Shown here: positions 1 through 12,900 of the stretch, piece by piece
How positions within the stretch are numbered: position 1 is the stretch's first letter
Layout: each line of letters starts with the position of its first letter
DNA from: Enoplolaimus lenunculus
Taxonomy: Eukaryota > Nematoda > Enoplea > Enoplida > Thoracostomopsidae
NCBI GenBank assembly: GCA_030248215.1
Contig: JASANG010000225.1
Span: 97,599 to 161,598 of the forward strand
Direction of reading: 5' to 3'
DNA: 64,000 nucleotides
The notes under the pieces: generated by a model
What the model was told of the DNA's origin: nothing
The model's database searches: none
The model's input: the letters and a program-made list of their open reading frames with translations, nothing else
Made by a program: the position numbers and the translations under genes

Positions 1-7
1 AAAAGCC

Positions 8-112
8 TTACAATTCTCCCCTAAGAAGATTTTTCGGTGATAAAATGATAAAGTAATTGCATACCTTACGATCTTTGCCTAAGAAAATTTTTTGGTGATA
101 AAATGATAAGAT
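8..112 (-). repeat. Two tandem copies of an interspersed repeat (family E)
   Basis: Two roughly 46-bp segments, near 8-54 and 66-112, are near copies; both contain a GGTGATAAAATGATAA block. The reverse complement resembles 28590-28690 and 32085-32160, where a cAAAAAATTTTCTGA block is followed by TTGTAAGGTA. This is part of a dispersed non-autonomous element whose ends may be marked by a GGCGGATCC-like sequence. Confidence 0.5.
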
Positions 113-439
113 CCCTACTTACAATTTTTGCCTTTGATAACATTGGCCCTATAACAGCCCGATTCCCGCAGAAATTTGTAGATCCGCCTTTGTTACCGCT
201 GACTAGTTCGTTTTTGATGCCATATTTTTGAGTGTTGTGACGTATGCTTAATTTTTAATGAACATCATGTTTAGATGTTTTAATAATAAAATAAATCATG
301 GTTTATTACGGAGTTCTGTCCCTGTAATGTTCACTTTTAGTCGTTTGTCTATCGTTTTACGAGCATAAGTAGTGTATACCTTGTAATTATTTTAGCCATT
401 CGCCCTACTATGTTACTAACGTTTTATACTCCTTAGAGT

Positions 440-665
440 ATATATCATATGCAATTGTTTACAGCATAGAGAATACTATGAGCAATTGCAAATTACGAAT
501 GTGCATGTGCAATCAATACAGAATACATAACAACACCCGTATGCCGAGTGCAAAATCCTCTTAAGATGTGTGAGCGTCCTCGGACTCGAGCGTTACACTG
601 TTGCAGTCGTGCGGTTATAGTTAACACCGCCCATCTGAAAGCCTGGTGGTAGTTCGAATTTGAAT
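440..665 (+). repeat. tRNA-derived SINE-like repeat, copy 1
   Basis: This segment shares, in the same order, a CATAGAGAATACTATGAGCAA-like head, a GTGCAAAATC block and a CTCGGACTCGAGCGTTA block with the minus strand of 27085-27305. It ends in a B-box-like AGTTCGAATT at 651-660. The tRNA-like part is more degenerate than in the other copy. The call rests on the two copies and the promoter-like box; no target duplication was identified. Confidence 0.45.
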
Positions 666-912
666 TTCGATGTCAGATGAATGAGAAAATTATTTATGGA
701 TGCAAGAAATAGTGTTTATTTTTTAGCGAAAGCGAATATAAAGGAAAAAAATTTACTCTGACCATCGATGCAGGCAGACCACAAATAGGATCAGGATGCA
801 TTAATTTTATGAATCTTGAGGATTTGCAGACAGCCAAAAAAGCAATGCAATATGCAACATGTATAAAATAGAGATATCTCACTATCTGCAAATCTGGTTT
901 ACCCCCAAAACA

Positions 913-950
913 AGCGTTGTTGTTGTTGTTGTTGTTGTTGTTGTTGCGGT
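913..950. repeat. (TTG)n microsatellite
   Basis: About ten tandem TTG triplets. Translations across it give runs of asparagine or threonine that have no coding meaning. Confidence 0.9.
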
Positions 951-1069
951 GGTTATCCATGTGCCAATTGCTGCTGTCGCTAGACAGAAATATTGGCGAT
1001 ATGGCTGAGAATTGCTACCGCGGCTACGATATTTATGCGCAGAATTTGTCTTTTCATTGACGTCAGAGC

Positions 1070-1295
1070 CGGGGCACGCAGGGGTGTGGGCTGTTCCCAA
1101 ATTCCAGGGTGGGGGCCTGAACTCGAGAGCGAAGCGAGCGAGAAGCCGGACGCATTTTAAAACTTAAGCGGTTTTTGTTTCAACCGGTTAGGGTGGGGGC
1201 CCCTTTAATAGGGGTGGAGGGCCCTCAAATGGAGGGTATGGGGCCCTCAAATAGAGGGTATGGGGAGTAGCTTCTCCGGCCCTGATTGAAGTGCA
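1070..1295. repeat. G-rich short repeat with related ends
   Basis: A GC-rich island in AT-rich DNA. It begins with AGAGCCGGGGCAC and ends with CTCCGGCCCTGATTG, which are partly inverted copies. Inside are tandem copies of a 22-bp unit ending in GAGGGTATGGGGCCCTCAAA. It looks like a short TIR element with an internal tandem repeat; only one copy was seen. Confidence 0.35.
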
Positions 1296-2985
1296 AGTCA
1301 TTTGAAAATGAAATTCACACCTATTGACAGATCTAGAGATGATTTAAAGATTTTCCAACGAAGCGGTGTAGAATCAATACTTTGCGTTGTGATTATGCTA
1401 AAATTGCATCTGGCTTTTCGCTCGCTTTACTCCGAAGTTTTTCGACATTATTTAACCTCAGAGATTGTACAAACTTTTGAATAACCCACTAGCACAGTAC
1501 ATAAACAACAGAACTTGCTTGGAAAACCCTTTCACTGACCGTATCGAAACGGCCAAAATCCTCACGAAAATTATGCGTAAGGTGGGGTTGAAAATTAGTA
1601 CCTATGACATCTCTGAAGATTTCAGTAAATTAACTGATTTTTGTGCAGATTTGTCAAATGAACCATAAACACCAGGTTAAAGCGAAAGCTTATCCAGCTT
1701 AGTATTTATTATTCGACTGATTAACAACTTTATTGCTATTATAACATCTCGCAGAAAATATAAACACATTATTAAGCTACTTTTGCAATCGTTTCGGGTA
1801 AATAAAATCAAACCTTTATTCGTTCACTTTGAGCTAAAGCTACAGATTGGTTTAAAACTCTTAAGAATCATAGCTTAAGTGTAAATGGGCAACTAGGGAT
1901 TTTAGTGATTTTGATTTTTAGCAGCTTTATCATCAATGAAAATACGTATGCTTAATATCGTTTCGTAAGGCATACGAATAATTTTATTGAAATATTATGT
2001 TTTCTTCAATCAATAATGACCGGATAGGGATTTCAGTGCATTTGCTTTAGCAGAGTGTCTTAAGTAGTTTTTGCAACCACCAGCTCAACTGTTTTGTCGT
2101 GTTTTGTTGTTTAGTCAGTTTTTATTACAACCTTTTCTATTTTATGGCTATAAAATCACGAGCAACGCAACTGCAGTTGCAACTACAGTTGCACTGTGCG
2201 AACTGTAGAACAGTTTTTGCATGGTGTTAAATCGTTTAGTTTACTGTAAGTGAATAGGATCCGTTGCTAGAGCCGGTGGAACCCAGCCCTTTGAAACAAT
2301 TTTGCTGCCCCATAAGAAAGTTTCAATTTCATTAGTAAGTCTTGTGTCATTTTTGCATGCTTCACTTGAACAAATTTTAAGCCATGCCTGGCATGTTGAG
2401 CTTGCGACGGGCCCGAGTTCCGAACACCGAACCATGGGATTGCAGTCGATGTGCCCTTAAACGTTGGCGTTGATTCTATATTTGGCTGCAGCTAAACAAT
2501 CCATTTCTTGACCTCATTTTGACATTCGAATATTTCTTGAAGCTTATTACAATTGTTTCGTTAGATTCTGTATCCTGTACCGTAATAGTTAATGCTCTGG
2601 ACGGCTTTTAGCTTCACAAAAACAACTGTTTGAGCACCGACATTTTTTCGGTCGAAACCCAATCGAAAACTTTAAGATTTGCTAAAAATCTAATTATCCG
2701 TTGCGTTTTCTACGATTGTTTATTATGATGGTTACGAACGCAACGCGTGTTTTGGTTTTGCGATTCATGGTTGGCACTAAATTTTGTTTCGCAAGCCTAT
2801 GATTAGGTACAGCCAACACAAACCAACACATTTAGATATTTTGACCGAGTTGACGACGTTCAATTAAAGCTTTGAATATTTTATTTTCAAAACAAATGAC
2901 TGTTTTTAATTTGTTATTGCGCATGCCGTAAGCGCTGTTGTTACATTTCAATAACAATGTAGTTGCGTAGTTTGTTGAACCATTC

Positions 2986-3090
2986 GAAGCCTAAACCTAA
3001 GCCTAAGCCAAACAAAAAATTAGTCTAAAGCTTAAGCTTACTTTATTCTAGTCCCGCAGGAAAACTTTCCGCCCCTGAATACATGGGCCA
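2986..3090 (+). mobile_element. Family A TTAGGC element, 5'-truncated copy
   Basis: It has the CCTAAG tract, the block CTAAAGCTTAAGCTTACT and the right end ATACATGGGCC of family A. The left TIR is missing. Confidence 0.6.
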
Positions 3091-5407
3091 TTGTCTGGAA
3101 GACCATATATTTTATACTTTGATGCTAATTAAATTCCGATATTAACTGAATACAAGTATAGGAAACTGAAGTATAAACACACGGTGATCAATCAAAGCAA
3201 CATTAAATATGGTGTTTAAAAAATCAACGAGTCATTACTTCTTCACGAGAAGTTCATAAATTTACAATGCCCGCTTTTGCATTTAGGGCGTATTTCGGAA
3301 ACATAGCCTAAATTATTGAGCAATTAAGCTATTCAAACCAGAAAATGAATGTCCATAACAGACTGCACACACGTACTTGGATATTGACGCAAGCTTAGAA
3401 TATTCCGACCTCTCGCGACAGGAATCAGAGGCATTTGACACTGGAGAGCATAATAGCATGTATATGAAATATATTTTGCGAAAATATAATACCGCATTTT
3501 TAATTGCTACTGGCACATCTCATTGAAAATGCTATTAAATACAGAATGATGCTTATATACGCGAAGCTGATGTTACAGTTAAATAAAGTCAACTTGGATT
3601 TATTGAGGCATTGTCTTCGTAGTTCGTATATTATTATAAAACAAGCTTTTGTGTATATTTCGAAAACAACCTTGTTTAAGAGAAGCTAAAGGTCACATCT
3701 GCGTGTGACAGTTTAGTTTTCTCATGTGTTTTTGTCTCTCTCTCTCATTCTAACGATCTTCGTTAGCGTGCGAAGTCGTGTATATTTTGTATGACAATCA
3801 GGTATAGGTCGAGGGATAGAAAGGGTATATTCCGTGGTAAAAATTTGCGTACAGACAACAAAATCAAAGTTTACTTTGAGCAGGTTTTAAAATTGTAACC
3901 TTGTTGATCTTAGAGAACAAAAAATAACTTGTTCTACATGACGTTAAACCCTCCCGAAGGGAAATCCTGAATACAAAGCTGATGGTAACTTCAGTTATAC
4001 ATAAATATGCATGTGATTTTGATGCAAAATATCGTTACGTATGCCGCTTTCAGATGACATTTGTTTTTGTTTCTAGAATTGGTTCAGTTTGATGCGGTAA
4101 ATGCGCGTGACCAACTTTAAATTATTACCCAAGTAAATCGCGACCGCATTAAATAATATACGCAAATTGACGCAAAATTTCAAAACAAACGAGAATTAGT
4201 ATATTTTATATGGCAAATGTTGTGTATATTTTAATGATTTGGCATTATTAATGCACGCGATGTATTTGACAAGTGATATTATAAAAAATACCGGAAATTA
4301 GTCAACAGGTAAAGAAAAATATCTTTCTTTTGATTAGCAAATCTTTGTGCTTTAACTATATGACTGTATGTATTTAAGACGCTATTGTACTGCAGAAATA
4401 TAAATTGCAACTGATCATCGTGTTGATCTACTTTCATACTCGCGCAGTTTTGCATTAAATAAACATGCAAATAGCAGATTGGCCTATGCCAATTTACAAT
4501 TATTGGATTACGCAAAACACCAGTGATGTAAATACCAATGCTGATTGGTTAACGGTACTGCGTCTGTCCAAATAATCAAATTTGATTGGTGCATAAGTTC
4601 AAAAGCAGTTTTAGCCTCGGCCGAACTGCTATTAATAGCTAATTGCCCGGTGCCAATTAGTAATTAGCCTAAATAGCAAATTTGCCTACGACGTATACAT
4701 AACTTCAGTAAGCAGGCTGGATCAAAATTTTTGTTCACAGGGCAAAGCCTACAGGCTACGAGACTTGCTAAAGCTTCAAAACGGAACATTTATTGAAAAC
4801 AAATACGTTATTAATTTATTAATGGCTAAATTGAGTGCTTATAAGGCATAAGCTTAAGCTGACCTGCAATCAAAAATAAGACACGTTTTCACAGTCTTAC
4901 ACAATTCCCCGTAGATGCGCATACAGAAACAATTGACGGGGTGGTTCACCATAGGTTGATATCAACGAAACCAAAGCGATACTTAGACGTAAACGCTCGA
5001 CTGATGCTGTTCGACCTGAAGCATTTTTCAATTTGGTATCAAACAAAACTTTTGCTTGAAACGAAACGGAGTTTACTGGTACTCAATGAACCCCTTCTGT
5101 CGACCAGTTCCAGTTCGGTACAGCCCTTATATTAATAGTTTATGCTTATTTTTAACTAACGTCAACAACTTTAGGAAATGAAAATTTTCACGCATGGTTA
5201 CTAAATAGATAATTTGCATCGGCAGAATGATTACTTTGAGTATTTATGGTAAGCTGCTCAGGCACATTTCCAACTGATTCTAGAATATTCTTAATGACTT
5301 ACAGGGGCAAAACGGTGCCAAATTTATGTTGAAAAATTGTTTGGTTCTTGTACAATTATATCGCAGGCTTAAGTTTAGGCTCCGGTTTAGGTGTAGGTTT
5401 CGATGAC

Positions 5408-5531
5408 TTAGGGTAGCGCTATACTTGTCGTGCGGCAACGGAATTTCTGTTTACAAATTGATAAGACATACCCTGCACCGATACATGTGCGCCCGACATT
5501 AAAATAGTCGAAGGTATAGTGCCACCCTAAG
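5408..5531. mobile_element. Short TIR element (TTAGGGTAGCGCTATAC ends)
   Basis: The ends are inverted copies: TTAGGGTAGCGCTATAC at the left and GTATAGTGCCACCCTAA at the right (15 of 17 match). The left-end block CTATACTTGTCGTGCGG recurs near 38791 and, with small changes, near 46067 and 49232, so this is a dispersed family. About 120 bp, so it cannot encode a transposase. Confidence 0.55.
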
Positions 5532-5915
5532 CCTCAGCGTACTCTTAAGCCTGTGTGCTAACTTTAAACGTGGAATTAAAGTGTATAAGAGGAAATCTTG
5601 TAGTTTAAAACGCAATATGATTTTTTTGGTTTTAGACGCTATCGGGTTTAGTTAACTCGCCTAAACACTCCACAACAACATTAATATTTTCTCTCATATC
5701 GCTAGCTTTGTATTTTTATGAATTATGTTCATTATTTAATCTCGTCGCGGTGATTCTGCGACAAAAAATATTAACTATAATAGATGGAGCAAAGCGGTTT
5801 TGGATGGAATGCCCGTCGAGGCGTCAGCGCGAGGTTTTGGATGGTAACGTATTGGTGCTGCATGCTACTGAACGGATCAGCTGCTTATATCATTGATAGA
5901 TCGAATGGTAAGCAC

Positions 5916-6306
5916 TAGAGATGTGCCGATTAATTAAAACATCGGTGAAATCGACACTTTTCGTGAGTATCAGCATCGGGATCGGCACTGCAATAAAATT
6001 GCGATTCTTTGCCGATGCTTTTTGCGCTTAATAGCAGTGAGTTGGAATGCAACCAGTTTTGCTTGTCAACGTATATCGGTACGTTCGATCAGGAAACAGT
6101 TATGTCTTTTGCATTTGTGTTTGAAAAAATTACCATACTAAACCGTTCTCATAAAATTAAATTCTTCCCATTCATAACGCAGTGCAATAATCCTATCAGT
6201 TCTTTAAGCATCGTGTATTAAAATTAGAATCGGCCTCGGTTCGGTTTCAGCTAAATTTGAAAATAGGAATCGACAGCGGGAAACTTTTGGTATCGGTACA
6301 TCACTA
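5916..6306. mobile_element. hAT-like MITE with 8-bp target duplication
   Basis: The ends TAGAGATGTGCCGAT and ATCGGTACATCACTA are imperfect inverted repeats. The element is flanked by GTAAGCAC (5908-5915) and GTAAGCAG (6307-6314), an 8-bp target duplication with one mismatch. An 8-bp duplication and a GATGTGCCGAT-like end fit the hAT superfamily. It is about 390 bp with no transposase frame. Confidence 0.65.
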
Positions 6307-6968
6307 GTAAGCAGTTTACAGCGTATGGCTCTTGTATACTTTTCTCACAGGCTTACGAAAAGGCATGCCTAGACTTTTGCGATAGCCTTTACCAAAGCTA
6401 GGCCTTAACCTCGAATGCGGGGAAACTTGATCTTGCGCAAGAGCCAAATTTATTATACTTTAAGCTAATTACTGATCACTTTTTGCTGTTCATGCTACAA
6501 TTAGCTTAATTTGAAAAAATTTAACTTGTCTGTGAATTTCACACCTGAAATTTTTAGGAAAAAGTGCTATTTCTAAAATGAGTGGTTACTAAAACCTTTC
6601 AGTCTTCTTAAAGTGTCATTGGATGGCATATTTGGTTCTGTTATTCAAATTGGGCTGTAGTAAAAAATATTTAAAATTATTTAAGATGCGTACTAAAAGC
6701 GATCAGATCACAAACCAATTTCAAAACAACAACTCTTTACCATTCGACCGGTTACGGTACTGAAATAAGTTTAACACAAATTAACTCAGCTCATCAAGTT
6801 TACTTTTAACGGTTGATAAATTTGCTAATTTTGGAACAAAAATTTCTGGTGTTACGATAAGTGAGAAAATGTTGATACCGTAATATATCAAACCCTCGAG
6901 CTGATTTAGCGCTGCATAATTTTTTTATATTTTTTCGAGTGTTCCTTAACTTGAAAATAATTTTTCAG

Positions 6969-9900
6969 ATCCTATGGATGCATTCGAACTTGTAGAAATA
7001 TTGGAGCCAATGTCAGCTTCGGAGTATTATCTGAGGCCACCAGAAGAACCGAATGAAGATTTTGAAACTGGTAACCGTCAACAGTCAACGATGTATCTAT
7101 CATTGTTTTGAAATAAATCAAATATTAATTGCAGTTGCAATATTTGCAGTTGTATACAACGCTATTGTGACGTCTGGTTGCAAGTACAATTAAAATTTCG
7201 AATTAAATGTGTTGTCAAAACTTTATATTGACTGCTACTATTCTTTTCAAACCGGTGTACAAAAGTGCAGCGTAGGTAACTTACCGCCTGATCAAATAAT
7301 AAGGTAAGCTGATTTTCGACCTGAATTATACGGGTTTATTCTTGAAGTTACAATTTTCTCAATTAAGTATTTTTCGCTAACAAAAGAATGCCAAACAGAC
7401 GCCTCGCAAACAAACGTTTCATGTAACATCTGTTGCTTTGTATTTTTTGTTTCAGGCTATGACGATATGTTGTATGTATTTCCAAAACCGAAGTTGAAAT
7501 TGGTTCCAGTAGAATTGCCTTCCGAAACGTATATGGATGAACCCGTTGCGCTAGCAGGACCTGGCTCAGGTCGTTTCAATTTGGGTCTTGATCTGGATGG
7601 TGCAGGTAAATGCCGCGAACACACAATGCATTCACTTTGTTTACAATTTTTGACACAAAGCAAACTTGTCGTGCGAGGATGGTAAGATAAGTTTTACTAT
7701 CAGTCAGTGACAACTCTAAATCTGTCAAGAAATGAGGCGAAATTTTTGCAACTTATATATGAGTGGCATGAGACAAATGTGACAATAAGATCAGTATATA
7801 CGAGTTGTTCCGGCAGGTGGATAATTATGAGCTAATCTTGTAAAGTTTATACACGGTTTGAATTAAACTTATGTACTACAACTGAAATAAACTTGAAACG
7901 ATGTGTGAAATTTTAGATATGGTTTTGATGTCAGCACCAGATGAAACGGAACAAGATTATCCAACGCCGGCTTTTGATTTATTTTATGAACGCCAAAATG
8001 AAGGTAAATTAATGCCTGACTGTCGGAAATTAGCAGTAAAATGACAAACAGCACCTTCACGGTGGTTGGAGTGAACAGAATTACAGTTATGTTATACGTA
8101 CAGTTGAACTGGATTTTATGAATGAAGTATCAGGGTGCTATGATTGTTGGGAGTGATTCTAAATCATTTTACAGTTTGATTGAGGGCTGGAGAGTAAAAA
8201 ACAACGCTGTGACTTTAGTAAGTTTCATTTGTGAAGATTTCAAATTTAGCTTAGAACTAAACAGACGTCAGGTTTCAAAGCATGAAAATGAACAAGTTGA
8301 AATCGCTTCTGAATGTATCTGTATCTATAACTATGAATTTGATATAATTTCCATATTTAGTAATATAGTTACAGCGGTACTGAACTTAAAATAGTATTTG
8401 TTTTCGCCGAAAGCAATGTCTCTAAAGTAGACTACAAATTTTTTTAGTCAAATGTTTCAATTTTATATTAAAAATGAAAATTATCAGTTATAATTAATTT
8501 CAATTTGAAATACTCGTTGCGAAAATGATTGCTAAAATTTTCACCCATCAACGATGTGTAACATATGGCTATGTTTTACTTTTTACAGAAAATAAGAACT
8601 TTCCTTCAGGCGGGCCTGTAACCAAGGATGGACCAGGGAAACTCAGCCCCTCGTGGAAAAATTCTGTTCCTAGAAAATTTTCAATGTTGCTTGTAAGTCA
8701 ACGACAACCCTTGGATGTCCATGCTGAAAATTTTCTAACAAAACCCCCGACAAGATGAGCTGGCTACGGGCTTGCCTTCAAGTAAAACATCATTCCACAT
8801 TGGTGATTTTGTACACTTCCTTACAGAAGTAACTTCAATTATAATCCTTACGACAGTTCCAAACTGAAAGTTTTAATTGCAAATTTATTTTATTCAATTG
8901 TAAAAGCGAATACCTTGGGCTTGGGTGAAGCCAGTGATTTAAAAATTGGAGTCACGCCCTATAAAAATTTTATAGTGGACGTTTAAAAATGCTTAAAAAC
9001 TTCTTGATACAAATCTCAAAAAGATGGTCGACACCTGAACCTTGCTGGCTACGGCCTTGGCATAGGACCAACGACTGCCCCTAAAATTTAATTTTCAACG
9101 TTTTGAGATGATTTTATTCTCAGTTTCAACAGGTCGCGAACCGTCACTGCTTGTTTTACCTGAACCGTCTGACAGAACAGCAACATCACGCCGACTGAAA
9201 ACTGTTCGGAAGATTATGAATTCGCAAGCTCAACGGTACCAAAACCAGCAAACAGCTCAAGAGGAAAATTACGGGACTTCAAGAAACGATATCAACAACG
9301 CGAAACCAACCAAAATTGTATCGAAAAAAAATTTCTTCGTTCCGTCGACTAATGCGTTCGCTGGATTTAATCAAAAGTCAGGTCGCCACATTACTATTGG
9401 GGACTTACAGGGACCTTCGTGGCAACCTGGAGTTCTCCATAATCGATACCGGTCACAACTAAATGGAGTTGCAGTTGCACCAATGGCACCAGCTTCGAAC
9501 CATAATTGGCGATCACCAACTGCTGGAGGCCAACTTGAATGGATTGGTGTGCCCGAGATACGCGAGCGCACTCCGGATTCAGCTGAAAAACGCGAACAAC
9601 TCGCCGAAAACACTCAAGCGGGTTCGGTAAATACTCGAAGCGGCGCTGGAAGCAGCAGTGAAACTGAGACCGGGGCATATGGTGTGCCGAATTTAAAAAA
9701 TGTTTTTAGTGGTGACCTGCTGTTGATGAGTAAGTTGACGCGTGCTAGTGATTATTGAAAGTTAGGCCATGTATAGAACAGGACCGGAACAGTAGTATAA
9801 GCATATGCCTAAGCCTGAACCTAAGCCAAAGCTTAAGCCTAAGCGTATGTATGAGCATATTCCTAAGCCTAAGCCTAAGCAAAAAATTAGTCTAAAACTT

Positions 9901-12900
9901 AAACTGACAATATTATAACCCCTCCTGAAAACGATCCGGCCCTGTTCTATACATGGGCCGAAAGTTAAGTATATATAATTATATATGTGTGTCTTGTAAT
10001 AGACTTTACTATCTAAGGCTATTAATTCCTAACGGCGCAGTTATGATTTAATAAACTGCACATTTTCTTCCGTAGAATGTGTTGGTTTATGTTAAATATA
10101 GGGGTGTGCCCATTGAGACACAAAGGATTGATGGACTTAAAAACTGGCAGGGTTATGCTTAAATTTTGGCTTAATCTATTTATTATGCTTGTATTTAAGA
10201 TTACGCTTAGGTTACACTCAAGTTTAGGCTTAGCCGTAGTGCGCAAGCATTTAACTATATTCTTTAATTTTCGATCCTCGTCGGAAGGGGCCAAATTAGG
10301 CTCAGCTCTCCCAAGAAAAGTTTTAGTCTCATAAGTTAGTCTTGCAAAACCAACAGCATGCCAGTCCTAAAGTTATGTTGCCCACCTGGTCTGTTGAGCT
10401 GTGTCTACGGGCTTGAATAGAACTGATAGTTGAATGTAAAACTTGTCATTTCAAAGCGCAAGTAACATTTAGCGTAATTGCTTAATTTAATTTAATATTT
10501 CAGCAATTGTATTTGTGTGTACTGGTGCAATAATGCTTGGTTTAATCGCGACTGCGCTTTGGCTTAAAAAGTGAGCAACTTGTTTTCTGTATTAAAGCTT
10601 GGGTCTGCGAAATCGGCCGTTTTTATGTGGAACAGCGACAAATTTTAGCACTTTTCGATGGGAAAATTTCAAAATATTCTCAATATAAAATAAATACGTA
10701 TGCCTAGTGTACCTTAAAAAATTTTTGTTGCCCAAGATATATACTACGATGTACATGCGGCGAAATTAAGATCCTCGTCTAAATTTGAGAATGGGCACAA
10801 AAGATATCAAAACTGTTGAAAGTTAATACATATTACGATTGTTTTAAGTTTTCGTTCAAACAAATGTTTACCGAAAAACTACTTTAATTTGATTTATTTA
10901 CTACGTTTTCGAAATCGGATTTCATCGATTTAAATACGATATTATCTCAGAAACGGCGACAAGTAAAGAAAGAATTACTGTATTTTAACGGATATATTTT
11001 AACAGGGACAAACCATCAACGCCCGATGGACTGTCACAACCTATTGTCGGTCGGTCATTGGAAACATCGTCTTCAAGTTGTTCTCCAATCAGTGAATCAA
11101 AGGATCGCTTCGCGACTGGTCCTCGAGGCAGCGGGGTGCACGAGCCGATATACGGAACGACGCCGAAACCGAAAAAATCTGTTGCGCAGCGTATGCCGTC
11201 GCTGATGTACTACATTGGCAGTCGCTTTCAACGATTTACCAGTGGTGGCAGCGCGTCAGCGGCAGACTGGAAACCGTCTAAATGTTCGAAACCAGAGCCA
11301 CGAATAATCAGTCCGGATACACCATCGTTTCATGGGAGCGGATCATCTGGTTTTAAGCATGCGACGAAATGCGACGAACGGTAAGTTTTCGAAATATTTT
11401 TCTATAGGGTGCGGTGCGGGCCCGTAGCCAAAGAAAGGGGGCAACGGGGCTCTGCCCCCTTAGAAAATTTTTGGCCCCCTAGAAAGTGTTCAACTTTGCT
11501 TGTAACTCAAGAACATCCCTTGTATGCTTCTGAAATATTTTAGCCATCCTAGCAAAGCGAGCTGGCTACAGGCCTGGTGGGGTTGCATTAGTCGTGTGTT
11601 TTGAAAAACGCAATGTTTCAAGTCAAACAAACTTTGCTCGCGGATAATAAAAATACCTTTGTTTAACGCATATTTTGACACCTTTATTTTTACTTACAAT
11701 GCCAGTTTGATTTCTACGGATTTCGAAAACGTATTGCGGCCAAATTGTGTTTAAGTGTTTAGGCAACTATTGCAACAGAATGCTTCAATGTTAGCCTTCG
11801 TTTGTTAATTTCCACACGAGAACCACCGATTTAAGAGTTATAATACAATGTTTAATATCTGAAGAAGGCAGTAGAATCTATTAAAATTGATATTATAAAG
11901 TTTTAGGCTTCTTGTTTCAAAAGTACATAATAATAACTTGTGTCAAATGCATATTAATTTTTTGTAGGACGGCAAAAAGTCCGGCGATAGAAAACCCATC
12001 GATGTTTGGATACACATCTGAAGTACAGCAGGTATAATATGTTCTTTGTTGGTTAAATAAACTTTACAGAATATATCATTCGTTTATTATCGTTTAATAA
12101 GCTATTTTGCTCGTTTAGAAGACATCCTGGCTTCTTAAAAAATAGGCTTCTTATAAAACGCTTGAAAACTCAAAGGCTTACTCTATGGCCTCGCCTTACG
12201 TTTGACTAACCTTAGTCGGCCCATGTAAAGACCAGGGTTTTGAACGTTTTTCTGTGGAACTGCATTTAGAGTAAGCTTAACCTTTAGACTAAATGTTTGC
12301 TTAGGCTTAGGTTTAGGTATAAGCTCAATCGGAACCTTAGGCTTTAGGCTTTAGCTTAGGAATATGCTTAGACTACTGTTATGGCCCTGTTATTGACCCG
12401 TTAGTCTAACGTTTAAGTAGTCGGTTACGTTACGAATAGGGCTTAGGCTGCAAATTATGCGACTGGTTCAGCTTAAATTTGATCAAGCATGCGAAATTCG
12501 GGTTCCCGCGGCTTAATATATACTGCGTGATATTATACATGAAGTAATTTTTAAAACTCGCATTGGCAATTGAAACATTAAATGGTCAGCAACGAAGTCG
12601 AGATGTTGGTTTTGGAAGAAATAACTTAGTGTAAAACAATGATTTATGTTCTGCATAACCCAAAAAATTACATTAAACCCTGTTAAAATGTTTTTCCTTA
12701 GCCTGTATTCTGAAATATGTGTAGCACTTATTTCCAGTTGGTTATAGGGCTTGTAACTTTGGAACCAGGTAATGTTAAAGCTCAAAATTCCACACATTGT
12801 ACGCTTTTATGATTTGCTTCACTCTTGTACCAATTTCAAGTTCAACAACTGCAATAGTTGAAAACTTATTACTAACTGTTGATAGTTGCGAAACACATTC

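Larger units (their letters stand above)
1..6968. other. Region without a recognised gene; repeat-rich
   Basis: No exon chain with consistent splice phases was found here on either strand. Short open frames at about 1302-1668 (+) and 2241-2435 (-) have no recognisable motif and no matching splice partners. The region holds several short interspersed repeats listed separately. The missing 5' exon or exons of the membrane-protein gene starting at 6969 should lie in the right part of this stretch, because that exon begins inside a codon. Confidence 0.5.

Noticed and set aside
694-1100. Frames with Asn or Thr runs
   Set aside because: They come from the (TTG)n microsatellite.
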